From Halomonas colorata (GTDB lineage Bacteria > Pseudomonadota > Gammaproteobacteria > Pseudomonadales > Halomonadaceae): a stretch of 64,000 bases of DNA. Shown here in pieces: positions 17,308 through 27,600 of the stretch (positions are counted from its first letter, which is position 1; each line of letters opens with the position of its first letter). The DNA is taken from positions 19,743 through 83,742 of the forward strand of contig NZ_JABUZA010000014.1 of the NCBI RefSeq assembly GCF_014897985.1, read 5' to 3'. The position numbers were made by a program, and so were the translations under genes. The notes under the pieces are model-generated. The model was not told the DNA's origin. It saw nothing but the letters and a program-made list of their open reading frames with translations, and made no database searches.

Positions 17308-18750
17308 TTAGCCTACCGCGCCTTCCAACGTCACGTTCAAGAGCGCTTCCGCTTCTACCGCAAACTCCATCGGCAGCTCCTGGAATACATCCTTACAAAA
17401 ACCATTCACGATCATACTGACCGCATCTTCTTCGGAAATGCCCCGGCTACGGCAGTAGAACAGCTGGTCTTCACCAATCTTGGAGGTGGTAGCCTCGTGT
17501 TCAATAGTGGCCGTGCTGTTGCCAATTTCCTGATAAGGGAAAGTATGTGCGCCACACTTGTCACCAATCAGTAGCGAATCGCACTGGGTGAAGTTACGTG
17601 CGCCTTTGGCACGTGGGCCAATTTTCACCAGCCCGCGGTAGGATTGGTCACTTTTACCTGCCGAGATACCTTTGGCCACGATATAAGAGCACGTGCCTTC
17701 ACCGATGTGAATCATCTTGGTGCCGGTATCTGCCTGCTGGCGGCCGTTGGTGACGGCGACAGAGTAGAATTCACCGATGCTGTCTTTACCGCGCAGCACG
17801 CAAGAAGGATATTTCCAGGTAATGGCCGAGCCGGTTTCAACCTGCGTCCAGCTAATGCGCGAACGCGCACCGCGGCAATCGCCACGCTTGGTCACAAAGT
17901 TATAGATACCGCCCTTGCCGTTCTCATCACCGGGGTACCAGTTCTGTACGGTGGAGTACTTGATGTACGCATCATCTAACGCAACAAGCTCAACAACCGC
18001 CGCATGCAGCTGGTTCTCATCGCGCATCGGCGCGGTACAGCCTTCCAGGTAAGACACCTGAGCACGGTTTTCACAGATAATCAGCGTGCGCTCGAACTGC
18101 CCAGTATTGGCGGCGTTGATACGGAAGTAAGTGGATAGCTCCATCGGGCAGGTAACGCCTTCTGGTACAAACACGAACGAGCCGTCGGTAAATACCGCCG
18201 AATTAAGCGCGGCAAAGTAGTTATCCGCTACCGGCACCACGGTGCCCAGATACTGCTTGATCAGCTCGGGGTAGTCGCGAATCGCCTCAGAAATGGAGCA
18301 GAAGATAACGCCGGCTTCAGACAGCTCTTTTTTGAACGTAGTGGTAACCGATACCGAGTCAAACACGGCATCGACGGCCACACCGGCAAGCGCTGCACGC
18401 TCATGCAGCGGAATACCCAGTTTCTCGTAAGTTTCCAGCAGCTTGGGATCGACCTCATCCAGGCTTTGTGGGCCATCTTCCGGGCGCTTGGGAGCACTGA
18501 AATAGGAAATAGCCTGATAATCGATCGGCGGGTAATCCAGATGCGCCCAGGAGGGTTCCTTCATGTTCAGCCACTGCCGATAAGCGTCAAGACGCCACTC
18601 AAGCATCCACTCTGGCTCGCCCTTTTTCTTGGAGATAAAAGCAATCGTGCCTTCATCCAGGCCAGGAGGAAGAGTGTCGCTTTCGATATCGGTTACAAAG
18701 CCATCTTTGTATTCGCGACGAACCAACTGTTCCATTTCTTCGGTTGCCAT
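17308..18750 (-). CDS. sufB: Fe-S cluster scaffold subunit SufB
   Basis: A 480-residue SufBD-family protein, the subunit on which the nascent cluster forms. Typical stretches are [40 protein letters not shown] with its conserved Cys, and the C-terminal [20 protein letters not shown]. The start ATG has GGAGG nine bases upstream. Length agrees with the family. It is the first structural gene of the operon, 67 bp after the regulator gene. Confidence 0.98.
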   Translation of the reverse strand: MATEEMEQLVRREYKDGFVTDIESDTLPPGLDEGTIAFISKKKGEPEWMLEWRLDAYRQWLNMKEPSWAHLDYPPIDYQAISYFSAPKRPEDGPQSLDEVDPKLLETYEKLGIPLHERAALAGVAVDAVFDSVSVTTTFKKELSEAGVIFCSISEAIRDYPELIKQYLGTVVPVADNYFAALNSAVFTDGSFVFVPEGVTCPMELSTYFRINAANTGQFERTLIICENRAQVSYLEGCTAPMRDENQLHAAVVELVALDDAYIKYSTVQNWYPGDENGKGGIYNFVTKRGDCRGARSRISWTQVETGSAITWKYPSCVLRGKDSIGEFYSVAVTNGRQQADTGTKMIHIGEGTCSYIVAKGISAGKSDQSYRGLVKIGPRAKGARNFTQCDSLLIGDKCGAHTFPYQEIGNSTATIEHEATTSKIGEDQLFYCRSRGISEEDAVSMIVNGFCKDVFQELPMEFAVEAEALLNVTLEGAVG

Positions 18751-18817
18751 GGTGTTACCCTCCGGGCAGTTGGTGGCGAGGTCTCCTCGCCGTCAATAAG
18801 GATAAATTGCCTAGTCG

Positions 18818-19282
18818 TTACGCAGAAACCGCCGATAGGCTGATACTTTGAATCGGTAATTGCACGGGCAGCTTAAGGGGCGTGGACGCCGCTAAATGGG
18901 CCAATGTCACGCTTTCAAGCAGGGTACGAATCGCTAGCGACACGCGCTGCCAGTTATCGGCCACACCGCATGTTGCAACCAAGTCACACTCGCCTTGGGC
19001 TTGGCTACACTCCGTCATCGCTACGGGCCCTTCAATGGCCGAAATAATGTCGGCTGCGGTAATCTGCGACGCGGGCCTAGCGAGCCGATAGCCCCCCTGA
19101 GCGCCGCGCTGCGATGCTAAGAGCCCTGCCCGAACCAACATTTTAAGCGTTTTACTAACCGTTGGATGCGGTAGCTGAACGGCTTCGGCGAGATCAGCTG
19201 CCGCATGCGATGCGTGAGGGTGACGCGCAATCTGCGCCATAACCACAGCGGCGTAATCAGTCAGCCGAGAAAGCTTTAGCAT
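18818..19282 (-). CDS. Rrf2/IscR-type Fe-S regulator of the suf operon
   Basis: A 154-residue Rrf2-family protein with a winged helix (residues about 1-70: MLKLSRLTDYAAVV, TVSKTLKMLVRAGLL, GAQGGYRLARP) and three Cys at 92, 99 and 105. This nearly matches the 92/98/104 spacing with which IscR ligates a [2Fe-2S] cluster. It belongs to the SUF-system regulators that lead suf operons in several gammaproteobacteria lacking isc. Being first in the operon and having an IscR-type-1-like site over its promoter suggests feedback repression by cluster-loaded protein. The ATG follows AATAGGAG. Confidence 0.92.
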   Translation of the reverse strand: MLKLSRLTDYAAVVMAQIARHPHASHAAADLAEAVQLPHPTVSKTLKMLVRAGLLASQRGAQGGYRLARPASQITAADIISAIEGPVAMTECSQAQGECDLVATCGVADNWQRVSLAIRTLLESVTLAHLAASTPLKLPVQLPIQSISLSAVSA

Positions 19283-19328
19283 GTCGACTCCTATTAATTA
19301 GTCAGTCATCAAGCTGGCGTACGTATTA

Positions 19329-19353
19329 ATTGGGTACCATTTTAGTCCTGTAT
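19329..19353 (-). promoter_or_regulatory. IscR type-1-like operator
   Basis: Read on the minus strand the 25-mer starts ATACAGGACTAAAATGGTAC. Against the IscR type-1 consensus ATASYYGACTRWWWYAGTMRRSTAT it agrees at about 19 of 25 positions, and at 12 of 13 in the central GACTRWWWYAGTM block. It overlaps the -10 element of the suf promoter. Confidence 0.6.
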
Positions 19354-19367
19354 AAAATTGATGTGAA
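19339..19367 (-). promoter_or_regulatory. Probable sigma-70 promoter of the suf operon
   Basis: On the minus strand TTCACA (19362-19367) and TAAAAT (19339-19344) are separated by exactly 17 bases, each matching five of six consensus positions. The start of the regulator gene lies 57 bp downstream of the -10 element. Confidence 0.7.
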
Positions 19368-19481
19368 GCCCTAACGCACAATCATTGGCAAATTAGCCTT
19401 ATTCTTGGCACGTTCGATGCAAATGCCATCAAAAACGCCAATCATTATCATTTAAGAATTCTATTTGCTACTCGATATAAA

Positions 19482-19510
19482 AAAACCTACCGCGTAAAGG
19501 GGTAGGTTTT
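19482..19510 (-). terminator. Terminator of the yjdM gene
   Basis: AAAACCTACC (19482-19491) pairs with GGTAGGTTTT (19501-19510) across a nine-base loop, and further A residues on the left give a T-run on the minus strand. It lies 17 bp after the yjdM stop and insulates the suf promoter. Confidence 0.88.
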
Positions 19511-19526
19511 ATAGTGCATTAAGCAA

Positions 19527-19871
19527 TCAGGCCTTTTTAACAAACTCCGATTTGAGCTTCATAGGACCAATACCATCAACTTTACAGTCAATATCGTGGT
19601 CGCCCTCGACGATACGAATACTCTTGACCTTCGTGCCTACCTTAACCACCAACGAGCTACCCTTGACCTTCAGATCCTTGATAACCGTTACGCTGTCACC
19701 GTCAAAAAGCAGGTTACCGTTAGCATCACGCACGCTTGGAGCGTCATCCGCCGCGTCGGTATTTGCCGTTTTTGACCATTCATGGCCACATTCCGGGCAC
19801 ACGTACTGCAAGCCGTCATCGTATGTAAACGTTGAGGCGCAGGAGGGACAGTTAGGCAGTTCGTTCATGGA
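19527..19871 (-). CDS. yjdM: Zinc-ribbon protein YjdM (PhnA family)
   Basis: About 114 residues from the ATG at 19871, chosen because GGAG lies six bases upstream and because the family starts a few residues before its first Cys pair. The N terminus has CPSC and CPECGHEW, a four-Cys zinc ribbon. The C-terminal domain (residues about 45-114) is an SH3-like barrel with [17 protein letters not shown] and the final [10 protein letters not shown]. Despite the name PhnA it is not phosphonoacetate hydrolase, and its role is uncertain. Monocistronic, with its own terminator. Confidence 0.93.
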   Translation of the reverse strand, partial: SMNELPNCPSCASTFTYDDGLQYVCPECGHEWSKTANTDAADDAPSVRDANGNLLFDGDSVTVIKDLKVKGSSLVVKVGTKVKSIRIVEGDHDIDCKVDGIGPMKLKSEFVKKA

Positions 19872-19945
19872 CGGCTCCATCGCGGGCAATAAGAAAGCGA
19901 TGGAGCCTACACCGAATGGACAAAATGCTCCAGTCTGAGAGGCTA

Positions 19946-20422
19946 TCAGCCCCGCTGGTAAGTGCCCACCAGGCGGTCAATGCCTAATAGATGCGGCTCA
20001 ACTTCTTTTAAAAGCTCAGCCATGCTGAGCCCTTCCGGCAGCGCCGTTTGATGATCCAGCGCCAGCACCAAGAAATAGTAAAGGTGCTTGCCATGCCCTT
20101 CAGGTGGCATCGGGCCGCCATAGCCGCGCTTGTCGAAGTCGTTGCTGCCTGGCGTACCGATCGGGGTATTTTCCTCAAGGCCCGTAATATCGCCCGGCAG
20201 ATTATAAAGAGTCCAGTGAATAAACCCGTAGCTGCCGTCTTTAACAAGCGGCGCATCGGGGTCATGGCAGATCACCGCAAACCCTTTGGTACCTTCAGGA
20301 GCGTTATGCCAGGCAAGCGGTGGAGATACGTCCTCACCTTCGCCGGTATAACGTGCAGGAATCGCCTGATGCTGCTCAAAAGCCGTACTGGTAACTTGCA
20401 TGGATGATCGTGCAAATGCCAT
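19946..20422 (-). CDS. YbhB/YbcL-type PEBP-like protein
   Basis: A 158-residue Raf-kinase-inhibitor-like (PEBP) protein. Family motifs are [18 protein letters not shown] near 21-38, the ligand-site block [10 protein letters not shown] near 49-58, [10 protein letters not shown] near 67-76, and [13 protein letters not shown] near 112-124. No signal peptide, so it is cytoplasmic like YbhB. Bacterial family members bind small anionic ligands, but their physiological role is unclear. AAGGAGAG precedes the ATG. Confidence 0.93.
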   Translation of the reverse strand: MAFARSSMQVTSTAFEQHQAIPARYTGEGEDVSPPLAWHNAPEGTKGFAVICHDPDAPLVKDGSYGFIHWTLYNLPGDITGLEENTPIGTPGSNDFDKRGYGGPMPPEGHGKHLYYFLVLALDHQTALPEGLSMAELLKEVEPHLLGIDRLVGTYQRG

Positions 20423-20483
20423 TTGTCTCTCCTTGGGTTAGCCAATGACGCTTAGTACAGGGTGGCTGGAAAGAGTGCCGCTA

Positions 20484-21035
20484 TCAAGGCCGGTTCAGAA
20501 AACCTGAGTTTTGTTGCCACCACTGCCGAGCTATCTCGACATTTTCTGCGTTACCGGCAGGATTCAGCACGGTGGGCAGCTGAACGTAGCTTCCACCTGT
20601 GTTCACCATCAAGAGCGGATCTTGCGTTGCCAGCTGTAGCGCATACAGCACCAGCATTTGCTCATACTCATCGTGTGTATCCAAACGTGAAAACAGCAGA
20701 GGCACGGCGGGCAAGCCAATTTCGCCTAATCGTTCTGCCGCGATATACCACACCCGTGGATTGTCACGATCACCGTAGGTGGAAACAAACCGCCGGTCGG
20801 AAAGCCGGCTTACATAGTAAGACGCCTCTTCTTCAGGGCTTACAAAGAGCGGCGGCACCCAGTCGGTCGCCGAAGCCGTATTGGCGTAAGTAGTCGGCGC
20901 TGCCGGGGGCAGCGTTTGGGAAACCGGCACGTCAACCGTGCGCGGATTTTCGGGCGCGGATGTACGCTGGCTGCCCGCACATCCGGCTAACAATACGCTT
21001 CCCAGCAGTAAGACATACAACACTTTTTGCTGCAT
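20484..21035 (-). CDS. Putative lipoprotein
   Basis: About 183 residues from the ATG at 21035, which has AGGGAG seven bases upstream; two ATG codons further 5' are too close to that site or lack one. A hydrophobic stretch ends in the lipobox LLAGC, so the protein is probably lipid-anchored. A Pro/Ser/Thr-rich linker follows, then a helical domain (AAERLGEIGLPAVPLLFSRL) that resembles HEAT-like repeats. No specific family recognised. It ends 61 bp before the PEBP gene on the same strand. Confidence 0.75.
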   Translation of the reverse strand: MQQKVLYVLLLGSVLLAGCAGSQRTSAPENPRTVDVPVSQTLPPAAPTTYANTASATDWVPPLFVSPEEEASYYVSRLSDRRFVSTYGDRDNPRVWYIAAERLGEIGLPAVPLLFSRLDTHDEYEQMLVLYALQLATQDPLLMVNTGGSYVQLPTVLNPAGNAENVEIARQWWQQNSGFLNRP

Positions 21036-21090
21036 TTTCATGCTCCCTGTGCACTCCCTCACAATAGACCTGCCATATCCATGACCAACA

Positions 21091-21462
21091 TCATGACCAA
21101 CGGCCCTGGCGTTTTAAACGTCTTTTTACCCAGCCATCATACAGCTTGCGTAACCCGGGTTTAATAAGCGGCAAGCCAATAACCCAGGCCACTGGACGCA
21201 ACAATGCAACGCGCGCCATTAATAGCCGATAGGCATCAATCCCCTCAACGATGCGCCCGTCGGTTTGCTCAATATGCAGCGACCTTAAGGCCGCCTCCAG
21301 CGCTATCCCTTTATTTTGCAACGCCTGCTGATATTCGCTCACATCGCACCAGCGAATATCGCTTGCCCCTTCGCCCGCCCAACGCTCATAGCGCTGTCTG
21401 TCTTTGCGGCAGCTGGGGCAAACCGCATCGTAATAGACATTGATGACATCGTGATTAGGCAT
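21091..21462 (-). CDS. DCC-family thiol-disulfide oxidoreductase-like protein (DUF393)
   Basis: A 123-residue protein opening with VINVYYDAVCPSCRKDRQRY; the CPSC pair (Cys15, Cys18) in a thioredoxin-like start and a downstream Asp-Cys-Val block (WCDVSEY) are the DxxCxxC-type marks of the DUF393 family. Members are predicted redox proteins; few have been tested. A hydrophobic patch near residues 80-100 may lie on the membrane. It is followed by the lipoprotein gene 55 bp downstream. Confidence 0.85.
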   Translation of the reverse strand: MPNHDVINVYYDAVCPSCRKDRQRYERWAGEGASDIRWCDVSEYQQALQNKGIALEAALRSLHIEQTDGRIVEGIDAYRLLMARVALLRPVAWVIGLPLIKPGLRKLYDGWVKRRLKRQGRWS

Positions 21463-21574
21463 AGTCAGCTCTAGGTAACGTTTTACCGATTAAGTGTGGC
21501 ACTTACCCCGCCAGAGGCAACCCCACTGCAGCGCAACTCGGCAAGCATCCGCGGTTAACCGTCAAACTACAATC

Positions 21575-21615
21575 AAAAAAGCCTGCGATGCCAAATGAAC
21601 GGCCTCGCAGGCTTT
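21575..21615 (-). terminator. Terminator of the giant exoprotein gene
   Basis: AAAGCCTGCGA (21578-21588) pairs with TCGCAGGCTTT (21605-21615) across a 16-base loop, and the adjoining A-run gives a T-run on the minus strand. It lies 62 bp after the stop of the 13.6-kb gene. Confidence 0.88.
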
Positions 21616-21676
21616 ATTAACACCTTCTATTTCATTAGCACCACTGTGAGTGCCAAAGAAGCCCTACTTATGCACG

Positions 21677-24600
21677 TTACATCAATGCGCTCTGCGCATC
21701 GTCCTGTACTCCGCTAATGCTGACATCGTCGCTAAGAGCAGCTACCTCCTCATCTAGATAAGCAGCATCATTCGCTTCAGAGGCCATGGCCATCATCATA
21801 CCCATGTTCGAAGCGCTGGCTGCTTCCGCGCCCGCATCTCGAGTGATCTGGAAAGACGCCAGATCCATGGAGCCGCCGTTGAAGGTAATGCGCAGAACCT
21901 GAACGCCTTCCTCTAAATCCAGCGTCAGCGAGGGCCCATCGACATACACACCCCAGTCGCCGGAGTTGGGTACCGAACCGCTGGCCTGCTCATAGAAACC
22001 GCCATTTTGCTCCACCGCTGCGGTGATCGTGCGCCCGTCATTGGGGCTTGAGGTAACGAACGACAGGGTATGATTTCCCGCCTGCTCAACGTTAATGGTG
22101 TACTCCAACCACTCGCCCTCATCCACCCAGCCGACAGCCTCCCCTTCCCCGACGATATCCACACCGTCGCCAGGGCGCACTACTGTGCCGATCTGGAAGG
22201 CATCCGCATCGTTGTAGGCAACGCCTTGACCACCCTCATCGTAGTTCACCGCATCGAGCGTCAAGCCATCATTGGCATCCACTAGCCATGGCGTTCCTTC
22301 AGCGTTGAACGCCTGCTGCCCATCGCGCGACAGAGTGAACGAGGCCAAGTCCATCGATCCACCATTGAAGGTGAGCCGCAATACCTGCTCGCCAGCTTCA
22401 AGCGCTACCTGAGAAGCATTGGTGGGCTGGAAGTTACCCCAGCCGCCGGTCGGCGATACCACCACCGGGCCGCTCGATGAGTAGGGCGTACCGTCACCTT
22501 GAGTAAAGGTGGCTGTAATGCTGCGCTGAGAGCCGTTAACGTCCCCAAGCGCTGACAGGAAGGATAGGTCATAAACGCCGGCCTGCTGAATGTTGAGCGT
22601 GTATTCCACCCATTCGCCTTCATCCACCCAGCCGATGGCATCGCCATTACCCACGATATCCACACCGTCACCGGGACGTACTTCCGTACCGATCTGGAAG
22701 TCATCGACATCGTTGTAGGCAACCCCCTGACCTCCCTCATCATAGTTTACGGCCTTAAGGCTGAAGTTACCGCCCACTAGCCACGCCTCACCATTGGCGG
22801 TGAAGGCCTGTTGACCGTCATCTACGGGGGCTTCTTCTACTGCTAGCGTAAAGCCTGCTTGCACGCTAGCCTGGCCGTCAGAAGCCGTAACGATAATGTC
22901 GAAGCTTCCCGCCGCGGTAGCCGTTCCGGAGAAAACTCCGTCCGAGGACATAGAAATTCCGCTGGGTAGGCCACTGGCGGTATACGCCAAGCTATCGCCA
23001 TCGGCGTCGACAAACGCATCCTCAGGCAGGCTGAAGCTAATTGCTTCCCCCTCCACCAGGGTGACATCGTTGATGGCTTCCTCTACCACCGGCGCCTGAT
23101 TGACTGGGGTCTGATCGACGGGCGCCAGGTTGAACGAGGCCAGATCCATGGACCCACCGTTAAAGGTAAGCCGTAACACCTGCTCGCCGGCTTCAAGCGC
23201 TACCTGCGTGGTGCTGGTCTGGGTGAACGTCGTCCAACTGCCGGTTGGTAACACCCCTACCGGTGAAGCCGTTACGTAAGGCGTATCGCCCTTGGCAAAG
23301 CTCGCGGTAATGGAGCGGGCGGTCGAATTGGTCGAGGCCATGGCGGTCAAAAAGCCGAGATCATAAACACCATCTTCTGCCACATTAATGGTGTACTCGA
23401 CCCATTCGCCGTTCTCTATGAAACCAATCGCTTGCGATGGAGTGGAGATATCCACCGCCTCGTCGGAGCGGAAGGAACCACCCTGGTGGGCGGCATCCGA
23501 GTCGTTATAGGCCACACCCTGGCCGCCGTTATCATACAAACGTGCCTCCAGGCTCAGCCCATCAGCGCCTACCTCCCAAGCGGTTTGGGTGTCGTTGTAA
23601 GCACTCTGGCCATCATCGACAGGCGCTACAAAGTCGAGGTTGAACGACGCCAGATCCAACTGACCACCGTTGAAGGTCAGCCGCAGCACCTGCTCCCCTT
23701 CCTCCAGATCGAAGGTCAACGGGCCCACGGTCTGGAAGCTGGTGAAGCTACCGGTGTTGGGAAGACTCTGCACCTGCGATGGGGTGTAGAACTCGCCATC
23801 CTGCTCGAACGCGGCGGTAATGGTCTTGCCACCGCTCGTCGCAGAGGTTGAGAAGCTCAGCGTATAGGTGCCCGCTGTTTCTACGCTTAAGGTGTACTCG
23901 ACCCACTCACCATCCGCGATGTAACCCAGTGCCTCGGTACCGTTTGAGATATCGACCGCCTCGTCGGAGCGGAACGCAGCACCCTGATGGCCTGGCGTGG
24001 TGTCGTTATACGCCACGCCCTGGCCGCCGTTGTCATACAGTTTCGCTTCCAGCGCTAATCCTTCACTGCCCACCACCCAGGCGGTCTCACTAGCATTAAA
24101 GGCGGTCTGGCCGGTTGGTTCAGGGTTATCGAGGAAGTTCGGCACGCCGTCGTTGTTATCGTCGTCGTACAGATCCACCCGGCCGTTGCCGTCGGCATCC
24201 TCCGCTCCTGTCGGGTCGTAGGGGGTAACGTTTTCGACCAGGAAGATATTGTCGTTGTAGTCGTAGTTCACCCCGGCATAGTCCTGGATCACGATATAGG
24301 TGTCAGGAATGACGTTGCCCGCGGCGTCCTTGGCGATATACACGCGGATCAGATGGCCGTCGCTTGCGTCCCAGTTGAGATTGGTGCCCGGGTTACCAAT
24401 GGCATCAATAGTGTCCTCGTAGAGGTTAGCATCCGGATCCGACCAGGAAATGTAGCCCTGACGGCCCGATATCTCAGCGAAGAAGCCAAACGGCGCATCA
24501 CGATCCAGGGTAGTTATGGTCAGCTGGTTGCCGTTGTTAAGCGTGCGCGGCAATAACGTCTGACCATCCGCCTCGTCGTGGGCCAGAATTTCATCACGGT

Positions 24601-27600
24601 TGCGGCTATCCACATCGTGGATGAATAGCCGAGCCACATCGCCTTGGGTGTGATAGGCCGCCAGCTGAGAGATCTTGATTGGTGAGCTGCCCTCAGCACG
24701 CTGGAAGTACGGCGCCAGAATTTCGTCACCATTGGCTTCCACCAAACCACCCTTGTTCATCTGTCCTTCAGCCACATTGGTGGTGTAGCCAAAGGCGTTG
24801 ATGATTTCCTGGACCAGGGGCTCTTGACCGCTTTCAGACTGGTTTTGAGCCAGGCCCGCCAGTTGGATAACCTTTTCGCCCTCGTCGGCATCGCTTGAAT
24901 TGATGATCAGGCTCGCTTCATAGAGGCTTGCATCGTTGGGGTCATTGGCAATAAAGCGCACCGTCACATCAATGGCCTCACCAGGCTCCAGCGTCACCGC
25001 AGAGAACGCCTGGGTAAGTTCGAACAATGTCGTATCGCTGACCTCGATGCTTTCGATATCAAGGTTCTCAATACCATCGTTTCTGAGCGTGATGGTTACT
25101 TCATCATGCACCATTTGCGCCGCGTTGGCCGGGTTCTCGATGCGTGACATCACCAGGCGGTCATTGGACGGCACGCCGTCGTTATTAATCACCGTGAGTT
25201 CACCACCGATCACCGGCGTCACGCCCTCAATGAGGAACATGTTGTCGTTGTAATCGTAGTTGATGCCGGTGTAATCCATGATGCCCAGATAGGTATTGGG
25301 AATCACGTTGCCGTTAGCATCCAGCGCCCGGAACATACGCACGGTGTAGCCCCGCTCGATGCCTTCAGCACCGGCTGGCGGCGTACCACCACCTTGGGGA
25401 TTAAGCGACGGGTCGGTGGAAAGATTGGCAACCTCAATCCCAAACACGCCCTGGCCGGTCCAACTGCCGGGAATATCGTCAAGCGAGAAGCTCGCGGTAG
25501 CGAACTGCCCATTGCTTTTTACCGGTAGAAGGGACTGGTTATTATCTCCCGCATGGTTGCTGAAGATGATGTCCTGGTTTTTATTTCCTGGATTATGGAT
25601 GCCCAGGGTTGCACCACCATCGCCATGATAGGCCGCTAACTGAGTAATCTTGGCTTCCCCGACGCCATCTGCCAATGCCCAATAGCGCGACATGACTTCA
25701 TCATCGTTAACGGGCCGATAGAGATCGAAATCGTTGAGCACGGAGTTCTCTCCGCCGCCCACCGTGGTCAGGCCATCGATACGGTTACCAAAGCCAAACA
25801 CTTCCCAGACTTCATTGACGTTGGGTTCCCAGCCGCCCTCGTCACGCGCCTGCCAGAAGCCGGCCATATGGATCTCAGCCACCGGCGAATCAGCGTCATT
25901 GGTGACCAGACGAATGCGGCCTTCGAACACACCATCTCCCGCGTCGTTGGTAGGTGCTGTGTAGCTGCCACGGTCGAACAAGACCGTCACCTCAAGCGAT
26001 TCACCGGCGGCGAGCGTCAAGCCTTCAAAGACGCTGGGGTTTTCCAGCACAAACGGGCCTTCAATATCGGCGTCGAGTATCTCAAGCACATCGCTGCCGG
26101 TGTTGGAGATCGTGACCGTCGCGCTTTCCTTGAAGTCGCGATTGGGGTTCGAGGCGCTGTCGTTCTCCAGATAGCTGAAGTGCAGCCGATCAGAGAAATA
26201 GGCAGCATCGCCGCTTTGCACCGCGATATCGGCATTATCGTTGCCAGAGACTGGCATTACATCCAAATAGTCCAGATCATCGGCGCCATCGGCCGTGGAA
26301 ACGGCACGCAGGTTGTATTCCACACCCGCTTTGAGCTCGACATAAACACCCTCTTCGCCAGCCTCTCCCACGCCCGGATAGGCCAGTACTTTAACCGTCT
26401 GGCCGTTAAGGGTTAGCGACAGCCCCTGGCCATCGTCACCGCCAACATTCGCGGCTAGATCCAGGCGATAAAGGCCGTCGGCATCGACCGTGAAGTAGAA
26501 GTCGGCGGTTAGCTCGTTAATGGTGCGAGCACTGTCGCCGCTCTCAAGCTCGATACGCGACCCATCCGAAACGTCGGCATATACCGGGACGAAGTTATCG
26601 GTCGGCGCATTCGGCACCTGCAGCAGGTCGATGTTGGGGCCCACGCCGTTCGGCGCAGTCAGGGTAACGGTATTGCTGCCCGCTTGTAATGTCACCAGAG
26701 TGTTTTGGAAGAACCAGTTATCCTCGGCGGCGTTGCTTTGACCTTCAAAGTTCAGTTGTCCCAGATCGACACCGTTGATAGTCAGGCCCAGCGGGCGATC
26801 AGCTTTTGTCGTATCCAAGGCATAGCGGAAGCCGATGTCGTAGCTACCCGCCTCACTGACATCAATGGTCCAGGTAATCGTCTGATCGCCCGTTCCATCA
26901 AAGTCGACAAAGCCGTCACCGGAGGCATTGCGATCATCGTTACTCGAAAGTACTACCACCGGGCCATCCAGCGTCGCGCTTTCGGCTTCATATTGGATCA
27001 CGTCCGGCGTGGTATCCGGCGTGCCTTGCAGGATTTCCAGCTGATCGATATTGGGGCCGGTATTGGCAGTGGCTTGCAAGCGCACCGTATTCTGGCCGCT
27101 GACCAACGTGGCCGCCACGTCTTCGGTCAACCACTCGGCCCAGGCCGCGTCACCGGTCAGTCCTGGCGGCGGGCTAAAGTCGAATACGCCGACACTGACA
27201 TTGTTGACGAACACCTCAAGAGGACGATTGGCATCGCCACCGTTGGCATAGCGCAGCCTGAGTACTGAATCGCCTGCCTGAGCGGCGCTCAGATCAAAGG
27301 TGAAGGTGAGGAAGTCGACGTTAGTAGAGCCAAAATCGGCATAGCCTCCCAAAACACCATCGTTATCGTTGGTATTGCCATCCACACCGAAGGATCCCGG
27401 GCGCAGGCCGTTGGGCAGGCCTTGGGTAGTTTCCGGGTTACTGGCATCGCGGATCTGGATCTCGGCGCCAGCACCGGTGGCAATCGTCACGGCGGTGCCG
27501 TCATCCGGCGTCTTATCTTCTGCCTGAATGATCAGCAGCGATTCCAAATCACCTGGTTCGGGATCAACCGGATCCACCACTCCACCCGGCGCCGGGTCTA

